From contig NZ_JAUFQT010000001.1 in assembly GCF_030409905.1 (NCBI RefSeq), positions 580,001-644,000 of the forward strand: a stretch of 64,000 bases of DNA, in the 5' to 3' direction. A model generated the notes under the pieces. That model was not told the DNA's origin and did not search any database. It saw only the letters and a list, made by a program, of their open reading frames with translations. Of this stretch, positions 57,999-64,000 are shown in pieces. The DNA is from Echinicola jeungdonensis (GTDB lineage Bacteria; Bacteroidota; Bacteroidia; Cytophagales; Cyclobacteriaceae). Every line of letters starts with the position of its first letter. Position 1 is the stretch's first letter. The translations under genes and the position numbers were made by a program.

Positions 57999-58565
57999 TT
58001 ACTTTTCGACCGGCTCATATTGTTTTATATCCTTTAAGCTACCTTCAAAAATTTCAATTTCCCTTTTGAGTTTTTTATCCAGCTTTTCATCCACGATTTG
58101 GGTATCTGAAAAGTTATCGTAGAAACTCGGAAGTGAGAAGGTAGCCACAATATTGGCACTGTGCCTGGGCAGCTGAATTTTCGCATGATCCAATACTGTT
58201 TCTCCTCCTCTGCTACCGGGCGATGTGGCCATTACCAAAATGGGTTTTTTATTAAAAAATCCCACATCAATACGGCTTATCCAGTCAAACAGATTTTTCA
58301 GAACTGCAGAATAACCACCATTGTGTTCCGCCAGCGAAAGGACAAACCCATCTGCTTCTTGGAAAATTTTTAAAATTTGATGTGCATTCTCGGGTTGGCC
58401 TCCTATTTTTCCCTCAAGGTCCTCGCTGTAAAGGGGTAATTCGAAATCGTTGAGGTCCAGTACTTCAAGCTTTACCTCTGCAACCAAACCGGCCGCATAT
58501 TGAGCCAATTGCTTGTTAATGGAAGTAGAACTATTGCTTCCTCCAAATGCGATGATCTTTTTCAT
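57999..58565 (-). CDS. NADPH-dependent FMN reductase family protein
   Basis: 188 residues. FGGSNSSTSINKQLAQYAA (FMN phosphate loop), SLAEHNGGYSAVLKNLFDW and ATSPGSRGG (flavin-binding) are characteristic. Cytoplasmic flavoenzyme reducing FMN, quinones or azo compounds. Downstream of the broken barrel gene (29-bp gap), in what was probably one operon with the Crp/Fnr regulator upstream. Confidence 0.9.
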   Translation of the reverse strand: MKKIIAFGGSNSSTSINKQLAQYAAGLVAEVKLEVLDLNDFELPLYSEDLEGKIGGQPENAHQILKIFQEADGFVLSLAEHNGGYSAVLKNLFDWISRIDVGFFNKKPILVMATSPGSRGGETVLDHAKIQLPRHSANIVATFSLPSFYDNFSDTQIVDEKLDKKLKREIEIFEGSLKDIKQYEPVEK

Positions 58566-58580
58566 TTTGAAACTTATTAT

Positions 58581-58592
58581 TTAAACGTTTAA
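58581..58592. repeat. 12-bp perfect palindrome upstream of the FMN reductase
   Basis: TTAAACGTTTAA (58581-58592) lies 15 bp before the reductase start on the minus strand. It could be an operator, but a palindrome this short and AT-rich may arise by chance. Confidence 0.35.
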
Positions 58593-58594
58593 GA

Positions 58595-59498
58595 TTAAAA
58601 TATTTGATTAATACTAATTGAAATTCTGGTTCCTTGGGGGCGGGACTTTACCATGGTTTCTTTATAACCTTGCACCCTAATGAAAGTTTTGTTGGACTGC
58701 CAATGCAAGGCAGCCCCTAAGCCCAATACCCTTTCCCGGGAATCTAGCCATTCCCCATTCAATTTATGGTCATGTATTTGGCTTAGGTAATAACCCGAAG
58801 GGCCTATCCGAAACTCTTTGACAATTTCATATGAAACGGAATAATTAAAATGAATAGCTTGACCTGCTTGGGCAGAAAAGGAGGAATCAAGATTTTTTGA
58901 ATTCCATAGATACAATGCCCGGCCGCTGATTTCCCACTTAGGTAAAACTTCCCAGGTAAATGCGTAATAAGGGTTAAACTGATAAGCATTCGCACTGGTA
59001 TTGACCTTTTCATTGGCATCAAAACTGCCTGTGGGAAGCATAAACCCCAAGCTAATTCGACTCCAAAAGGGTCTTCCGAGAAAGAATCCATCTTTCCATT
59101 GTAAGATAAATGGACTAATGATAAGGTCCCCTAACCCGGTAGCGGTAAAAAATGTCCCAGGCTCTGTGGTAAGTTTTATATGGGCTATTGGTACCAGGAG
59201 TTCTGCCCCCAATATCCCCCTAAAACTTTCTTTTTAGATAGCCAGGCTATATGGGTTAGTGAAGAAAAACTGTTCACTTTACCCGGGAAATTGACCTGAT
59301 TACCTTTATGGTCAATAAATTGGGGAGCCTTATAGGTTGATAGGATTTCCTGTACCAAAATCCCAGGGCCTGCCACTCCATCCATAAAGCTCGAGGCTCC
59401 CAGGTTGACAGGAGGAAGTGTTACCTGTGCATTTATTGAAAACAAGCCAGAAGACAAAAAAGGAAGGCTAATAAAAGCTTATCATATCCCTTTGCCAT
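58595..59498 (-). pseudogene. Frameshifted Phenol_MetA_deg-like outer-membrane barrel gene
   Basis: Two adjacent minus-strand frames make one protein of about 301 residues if one base is added at each of two homopolymers: T6 at about 59456-59461, joining a signal peptide (MAKGYDKLLLAFLF to SGLFSINAQ), and G5 near 59217-59221, joining SKKKVLGG to LGAELLVPIAHI. The body (VNLGASSFMDGVAG, GLGDLIISPFILQW, LGFMLPTGSFDANEK) matches the Phenol_MetA_deg (putative transporter/barrel) family. Sequencing error, phase variation or real decay are all possible. Confidence 0.8.
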
Positions 59499-59520
59499 AA
59501 CCATTTAACTTTTTAATTCT

Positions 59521-59534
59521 TTTGTTATAACAAA
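59521..59534. promoter_or_regulatory. 14-bp palindrome, candidate Crp/Fnr operator
   Basis: TTTGTTATAACAAA is a perfect 14-bp palindrome in the 74-bp gap between the Crp/Fnr regulator gene and the barrel pseudogene. Its layout (TTG-N6-CAA) resembles a Crp/Fnr-type half-site pair. It might be bound by the regulator encoded just upstream. Confidence 0.45.
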
Positions 59535-59578
59535 GGTGGGGCGATCACACCCGCAAAAAAATGAACTAGATTAAGATT

Positions 59579-60160
59579 TCAGCAATATTGTAATTTTCTT
59601 TTCATCTTACTTAAAAACTCAGGTGTAATTCCAAGATAGGCTGCTACCTGCTTTTGGGAAATGCGGTTTTCCAGACCAGGGTACCGTTTACAAAATTGCA
59701 TGTAGCGGTCTTCAGCTGTTCCGGAAATATTTTTCATCAACCTTCGATGCAAGGCCCCATAAGCATTTTGGTGAAGGATACGAAAAAATCGCTCAAACTT
59801 TGGGACTTCTTTATACAACCTTTCCAAATTTGTTGCGGAGAGTTGTAATACTTCAGTTTCTTCTAATGCATCCACCCACTCGACTGCAGGAGTTTGTGTC
59901 AGAAAACTATTCAGGTCCGATACCCAGTATTCTTCTATGGCAAAATGGGAAATACGAAGGCTCCCATCCAAGTCAATTTTATATGTCCGCAAACAACCCT
60001 TAACTACAAAGTAGGTGTACCGGGCCACCTCCCCTTCTTTAAGTACAATGGATTTCCGTTTAAACGTTTTGGGTTCTAACAAAGAAAGAAAGACTTCCTC
60101 TTCTGAAGGGTTAAGTGAAATGTGTTTAGCAATATTTTGAAGTATAAGTTCTTGGTTCAT
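59579..60160 (-). CDS. Crp/Fnr-family transcriptional regulator
   Basis: 193 residues. Cyclic-nucleotide-binding-like beta-roll (about 15-125; FVVKGCLRTYKIDLDGSLR) and C-terminal helix-turn-helix (about 140-193; ISQKQVAAYLGITPEFLSKM). No Cys cluster for Fe-S binding is evident, so a CooA/Crp-like small-molecule or redox sensor is more likely than Fnr proper. It lies upstream of the barrel and reductase genes and may regulate them through the adjacent palindrome. Confidence 0.92.
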   Translation of the reverse strand: MNQELILQNIAKHISLNPSEEEVFLSLLEPKTFKRKSIVLKEGEVARYTYFVVKGCLRTYKIDLDGSLRISHFAIEEYWVSDLNSFLTQTPAVEWVDALEETEVLQLSATNLERLYKEVPKFERFFRILHQNAYGALHRRLMKNISGTAEDRYMQFCKRYPGLENRISQKQVAAYLGITPEFLSKMKRKLQYC

Positions 60161-60286
60161 TTTATTATCTCAGATGAGTTAGTTGGCCGGAGGCTAAGTA
60201 TTTCACTAATGATGTTGGCAGATTGATGCATAATCCCCTGGCAACGGATACAAAAAAAGAACTGACATTTAAACTCTACAATTCCT

Positions 60287-60424
60287 ATGGAAAAAAAATA
60301 CATAAAAAGTTACCAGCAGTTATTTTTTATCATCCGTTTCTTTTCAACTTCCTATTATAAAGTCTTCAGCAGGATAACCGGAATATCTCCAGTTGATTAT
60401 CGGGCAAAATATAGTAAATTCTAA
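60287..60424 (+). pseudogene. C-terminal fragment of an AraC-family regulator
   Basis: A 45-residue frame contains FFSTSYYKVFSRITGISP, followed by VDYRAKY: this is the end of the AraC/XylS double helix-turn-helix. The rest of the domain is missing upstream, so this is a remnant, not a gene. It lies between the Crp/Fnr gene and an interrupted membrane-protein gene. Confidence 0.7.
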
Positions 60425-60441
60425 AATTAGATTAAATCCAT

Positions 60442-60801
60442 TTATTCTCTCATGGAAGATAAATTTTTCTTTCGCGCAAAATACAAAAGAAGCATTCCTA
60501 AGATGAATATTGGAAACCCGATAACCACGGTTACATTTCCATAAACCCATACTAACCAAGCAGTAAAGAAAAGAGCTATCCACTATGTAGTTAAAAAGAT
60601 TCCCGCTATTTTTTCGTTTTTCCATAAGTAGAAGTAACCAATAAAAAACCAAATGAAGAGTACAAAAGCCATTACAATCCCAAAGTTGGACTCTCTCATA
60701 TTGGGATCGTAGGGAGGAAATGCCTCATCAATGAAAATCATGGTATACAAAATAGCAGCCAGAGTAATAAGGGTGCGAAGTAGATTACGAAATGATTTCA
60801 T
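60442..60801 (-). pseudogene. Small membrane protein gene interrupted by an in-frame TAG
   Basis: A frame of 119 residues with about four membrane helices runs from ATG 60801 to TAA 60442-60444, interrupted once by TAG at 60583-60585 (after EKIAGIFLTT). Downstream residues (WIALFFTAWLVWVYGNVTVV and IGFPIFILGMLLLYFARK) continue the same hydrophobic pattern, so the TAG probably replaced CAG (Gln). A nonsense mutation, with real suppression or error as alternatives. Confidence 0.65.
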
Positions 60802-60866
60802 TGTAATAAGTACTTAAGTGAACCTTTTCAATTTTCCTTTTATTTAATTTACAACAGCATTTTTTT

Positions 60867-61283
60867 TTACATATTGTCGCTGTAGAGCAGGTTGAATTTG
60901 TGTCCGTCAGGGTCAGCAAATACACCAACGAAGTACCCATTTTCATCGTAAAATGCCTTTCTATCGATATTTGAGTCAAATAAAATAGTTCCCCCTGCTT
61001 TTTTCACCTCATTAATCCAACTGTCAAATTCATCCTTACTTTCAGTAGATAGAGAAAACATAACTTCATTCCCTTGATTCAAGTCAGCTATTTCTCCTTC
61101 AAGACTATCCTTTAATCTTTCTTTTTTAAAAAAGTGAATTATAAATTCATCATCACCAACCAGGAAGCTAACCAAATCTTCAGTAGGATTACCATTTAAC
61201 TTAAACCCTATTGACAGGTAAAAATCCTGTGTCCTATCAATACTTTCTACTCCCAAGTTTGCCCAAATTCTTTTTGGTTTCAT
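60867..61283 (-). CDS. VOC-family protein
   Basis: 138 residues. RIWANLGVESIDRTQDFYLS at the N-terminus and GYFVGVFADPDGHKFNLL at the C-terminus are VOC signatures. Function unknown; possibly an enzyme or antibiotic-binding protein. It starts 17 bp after the end of the SnoaL-like gene on the same strand. Confidence 0.88.
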   Translation of the reverse strand: MKPKRIWANLGVESIDRTQDFYLSIGFKLNGNPTEDLVSFLVGDDEFIIHFFKKERLKDSLEGEIADLNQGNEVMFSLSTESKDEFDSWINEVKKAGGTILFDSNIDRKAFYDENGYFVGVFADPDGHKFNLLYSDNM

Positions 61284-61300
61284 ACTTTTTTCTTTTGGTT

Positions 61301-61678
61301 TTAAATTTCAACTATGTATGAAGTAATTGATTTAATTTTAGCCCCCCTTGCTCCATTAAACTGATAAAAATCTGAAAATGCATATTTTTTTCCGTTCTGC
61401 ATTTTCATTATTCCATTTGTTGCTCCTTCTTTTCCGTGCGATAAGATTTGATCAAGCATTAATTCAGTCGTTTTTTCCATTTTTATTTTTTCCAATTCAA
61501 ACAAAAAATCCTTTTTTCCAGTAATTTTTTTGATACCTACAATAGTCCAAACAATTTCTTCAGTTACGCTTTCTACCAGGAATTCCACATCTCTTTTGGC
61601 AAATGCAATATTGAATTCTTTTAAGAATACCATTTTCGGTGAGTTTCCACAATTAGGACTTGAGGTAATTTTTGTCAT
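61301..61678 (-). CDS. SnoaL/NTF2-like fold protein
   Basis: 125 residues. FLKEFNIAFAKRDVEFLVES and EEIVWTIVGIKKITGKKDF are typical of NTF2-like SnoaL domains (cf. F-x-x-A-x-x-x-x-D-x-x-x-L...W). No signal peptide. Cotranscribed with the VOC protein. A small-molecule binding or isomerase role is possible. Confidence 0.75.
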   Translation of the reverse strand: MTKITSSPNCGNSPKMVFLKEFNIAFAKRDVEFLVESVTEEIVWTIVGIKKITGKKDFLFELEKIKMEKTTELMLDQILSHGKEGATNGIMKMQNGKKYAFSDFYQFNGARGAKIKSITSYIVEI

Positions 61679-62318
61679 TTTACCGGTTATTTAACTTTAG
61701 TTTTTTAGCTTACCACCACCCCTAATTTTTTGTCTCAAAGCTCCGGTTTTCACTAAGGACTTGAAATCCCGAGACCTCTCAAATAATATTGGCAGTTGTT
61801 TCATTTTTCTAAAAGTTATCTATCAGTGTTAACCAACACAACTTATATTAACAATAAAATTAAAATAATATATGGAGGGTAAATTTTCCGCTTTGCCTCC
61901 TTCATAGTTACCCTAATCTATTTCTAGGATTTCATTAAGAAACTTAAAATACAAAAATCAATGCAATAATTGCCGGCAAAGCTTGAATAAGAAATATTTT
62001 ATCGAGGTAGTTAGAGCTCCATAAGTGCCTGCAACTATTACACAACCAATAATAACAAATATTTTCTACCCAATTAATATCTGAAATCAAAAAATATCCT
62101 AGTTGGCTTTATCAAAAATTGAAGAAAAGTTTAAAAGTTCATCTTACCTGCGGTTCCCCGGCAAACATCCCAACCCAATAAAAATATTTTAGTACGACTA
62201 AAGCAGTCAATATTTATGTGGCAACTTCTACCATCATCAATTACCTAAAAAGTTTGTATTCTATCTGTTTAAAGTTATGACTATCATTTTTTTTGATGGC
62301 TTGTTGTGCAACCGGGTA
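61679..62318. other. Degenerate intergenic region with possible membrane-protein remnant
   Basis: About 640 bp. On the minus strand (61944-62237), fragments such as ILTALVVLKYFYWVGMFAGE and FLIQALPAIIALIFVF look like pieces of a small membrane protein in more than one frame with several stops. This is a weak call. Nothing else was recognised. Confidence 0.3.
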
Positions 62319-62540
62319 TTATATCCCTGGTTCAGCTTCAGGTAATCCCTTAGGAAGTAATATTATATCACTTCTTAATTTTTCATGGTGTTTAGTTTTC
62401 AAATGGGGATTAAAAATTTCCATTGAATATTTATCCCTTATTTCATTGCCAGCTTTTATTAATTCAATTTGAACTAACGGATAATATTCTTGAGATGATG
62501 CCAGGTCACCTATTAACAACCCGTCAAGGGCTTACTGGAG
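62319..62540 (-). pseudogene. Open fragment of an unrecognised protein beside an inverted repeat
   Basis: A 66-residue frame (from TTG 62519; LIGDLASSQEYYPLVQIELI, KYSMEIFNPHLKTKHHEKL) continues upstream past an in-frame TAA as ALDG, so its true beginning is lost. No family is recognised. It abuts the inverted-repeat element at 62532-62591, which may have disrupted it. Confidence 0.3.
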
Positions 62541-62591
62541 CACCCACTTAAACTTTTAAGGTCACTTATTTATAGGTGGGTGTCCAGTTAA
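62532..62591. repeat. Short inverted-repeat element, possible insertion-sequence or MITE remnant
   Basis: CTGGAGCACCCAC (62535-62547) and GTGGGTGTCCAG (62576-62587) form a 12-bp inverted repeat with one unpaired base and a 28-bp interior. The ends resemble CTGGACACCCAC-like terminal repeats of IS elements, but there is no transposase. It could also be an untypical terminator for the NagB-like gene, as there is no T run. Confidence 0.45.
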
Positions 62592-62609
62592 TGCAGCCAT
62601 TATTCTGTA

Positions 62610-63530
62610 TTACAAATTTAAATTAGGCAAAACAAAAGATTTAGTGTTGGGGTTTAGCCTGATCCATAACCCTGGATTTGCATTCAACTGCTCTATTGCT
62701 TCCTCTTTATTTGAACTTAGGCTTGTATTAAGCACATTGGCATAGGTTTGAATTTTAGCAGGAGCGGAATCGGCATCCACAACAGACTGAACCACCTTTT
62801 TGGCCTGTAATATCGCAGCCGGACCCAAAGTGAGAATATACTCTGCAGATCGACATTCCTTTTCATCACTTTCATTCACAACGCTTCCACCAGCTTTAAA
62901 CTTGCTAATGTGGTGCTCCAAAATACTGCTGGATATTGGGATTAATCCTGCAACATGGTGAGGCTGTGCACCAGAAAAAGGCTTAATATAGGCAAGGTGT
63001 GATGCCTGATTTTCTTCTGGACCATGACCAATAAAAAAGATATCCAAACCGCCTAATCCTTCCAATTTATTCAAATACCCAATAAGCGCTGACTCTAAAT
63101 CCTTTGTATCCGTTCGCATTGGAGTAAAGCTTTTTATTTTTTTGAAAAAATCATCGCCCAAAATGCGCTCAAAATCCCTAACAAAGCTAAAACCATTATC
63201 CATACCCATAGGAGCCAGTGCATCTTGAGTAAACACATTTAGCCTGGCGAGCAGCTTATCCTGTTCCCCCGTCTTGGCCAATTCTCCCAGCAAACGATGT
63301 AACTCCTGAGCGCCTCTCCCACCAAGAAGGGCAATATTAATATCACCTTCTTTTGACGCAGCGGTACTGTAAAGTTCATTTAACATGGCCTTGCCAACCT
63401 CAGCCTCACTATCAAGGACAGTAGGTGTTACGCCATAATCAGTAAAACTAAATTCTTGATCGCTTTTTTTTGACAACCATACATTGTTGTTGTCTTCAAA
63501 TCTTGTGAATTGTGAGTTGTCTACCTTCAT
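62610..63530 (-). CDS. NagB/6-phosphogluconolactonase-fold protein of unknown activity
   Basis: 306 residues. INIALLGGRGAQELHRLL (about 65-82) is the sugar-phosphate-binding loop of the NagB/RpiA fold, and GLDIFFIGHGPEENQASHLA (about 161-180) matches the second motif. In glucosamine-6-phosphate deaminase this segment has D-G-H; here the position is taken by G-H-G-P-E-E-N, so the catalytic chemistry may differ. A C-terminal extension (about 240-306) follows. No sugar genes adjoin it. Function inferred only from fold. Confidence 0.7.
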   Translation of the reverse strand: MKVDNSQFTRFEDNNNVWLSKKSDQEFSFTDYGVTPTVLDSEAEVGKAMLNELYSTAASKEGDINIALLGGRGAQELHRLLGELAKTGEQDKLLARLNVFTQDALAPMGMDNGFSFVRDFERILGDDFFKKIKSFTPMRTDTKDLESALIGYLNKLEGLGGLDIFFIGHGPEENQASHLAYIKPFSGAQPHHVAGLIPISSSILEHHISKFKAGGSVVNESDEKECRSAEYILTLGPAAILQAKKVVQSVVDADSAPAKIQTYANVLNTSLSSNKEEAIEQLNANPGLWIRLNPNTKSFVLPNLNL

Positions 63531-64000
63531 TATTATTACCTATTTAATCGTGTGCAATTGTTCACATACCCCTTGGATGCGCAGTGGGGTGTGATTGATT
63601 TTCAAAGTGCGAAAATACGGTGAATTAAAAGGAATAGCTGCAATAAGAATCATTTTCTTTCCCGTCAAAGAGGGAGCTGGGATAATTTAGTTTCTACATT
63701 TTTCCTGTGTAAACAGTATACAGAAAAGTCTACCAGATTTATATCGAAATAAACGCTCAGTAATAAAATTGCTTTTTACAATTTCTTGTTTTTTCACAAC
63801 AGTAAGATATAAGCGTAGTCCGGGATTTTTAAAGTACTTCAATTTTAGTTTGGGAAGTGATTTAATTTTTGCTTTAATTTTCAACTTTAGCTTTTTCGCC
63901 CAAATTACGATTATAGAACACTGTCTATTAGGCGGTTATTATTTTTGATTTCTAATTTCTTTTGGGTATTTGTCCCCAACCAAGATCAGTTTAATGTTAT
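63531..64000. other. Terminal intergenic region
   Basis: 470 bp upstream of the NagB-like gene. A short frame at 63687-63884 (minus) is basic, with no recognisable content, and is not called as a gene. A possible hairpin (CACATACCCC with GGGGTGTG, 63553-63593) is present. No RNA gene was recognised. Confidence 0.45.

Noticed and set aside
63687..63884. A 65-residue Lys-rich frame on the minus strand
   Set aside because: No domain signs, no ribosome-binding context, and a composition expected from AT-rich DNA.
1..64000. CRISPR arrays, rRNA genes, intact transposases or prophage genes
   Set aside because: No regularly spaced repeats, rRNA segments, DDE/HUH transposase or phage structural genes were recognised on either strand.

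Overview
The window looks like a chromosomal segment of a Bacteroidota member, most likely order Cytophagales (Cyclobacteriaceae-like); this placement is inferred from gene content and was not computed. Supporting signs are a SusC/SusD pair, a Bacteroidota-type ExbB/X/ExbD/ExbD operon, promoters of the TTTG-N19-TAnnTTTG type, an AT-rich composition with strongly AT-rich intergenic DNA, methylmalonyl-CoA epimerase, and secreted or lipoprotein carbohydrate enzymes. There is no rRNA, CRISPR array, intact transposase or prophage.

Layout. 1-153: tail of an outer-membrane beta-barrel protein. 0.2-4.7 kb: rpoN, a PAP2-like membrane protein and an enoyl-CoA hydratase in one minus-strand operon, with asnS divergent. 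4.9-10.2 kb: NAD(P)H-hydrate repair enzyme plus UMF1-type MFS transporter, then an ExbB/membrane protein/ExbD/ExbD proton-channel operon. 10.45 kb: tRNA-Ser(GGA). 10.7-17 kb: a seven-gene minus-strand operon (two glycosyltransferases, a small protein, a GAF-SpoIIE phosphatase, a NodB deacetylase, TatD, asparaginase). 17-19.6 kb: ruvC, thiL, mce and an IscA-type Fe-S carrier. 19.8-24.3 kb: SusC/SusD pair. 24.6-29.9 kb: gcvT, comB, then bioF-bioD and a beta-ketoacyl synthase. 30-33.8 kb: MazG-like, ModF-like dual ABC ATPase, dtd and a polytopic membrane protein. 33.9-40 kb: a secreted carbohydrate-degradation cluster (Sde182/DUF1593, DUF4955 beta-helix, GH43). 40.4-46.8 kb: Gre factor, small conserved proteins, GAF histidine kinase, flavodoxin. 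47.4-52.4 kb: a compact five-gene operon (LolA-like carrier, two FtsX-type permeases, ATPase, outer-membrane barrel). 52.5-55.4 kb: a radical SAM/SPASM protein overlapping a large lipoprotein. 56-64 kb: an accessory stretch with VOC proteins, a cation antiporter, a flavin reductase, a Crp/Fnr regulator, a NagB-fold protein and several broken genes.

How the genes work together. The first 40 kb are mostly housekeeping operons. The bioF-bioD-ketosynthase cluster suggests that a dedicated ketosynthase feeds biotin synthesis. The 33.9-40 kb genes look like part of a plant or algal polysaccharide (pectin/arabinan-like) degradation locus without its own SusCD. The 47-52 kb operon has parts in every envelope layer and may move a lipid or lipoprotein. 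The segment from 58.6 to 62.6 kb carries a double-frameshifted transporter, a nonsense-interrupted membrane protein, an AraC tail, an inverted-repeat remnant and gene fragments, so it appears to be decaying. A separate VOC pseudogene lies at 45.9 kb.
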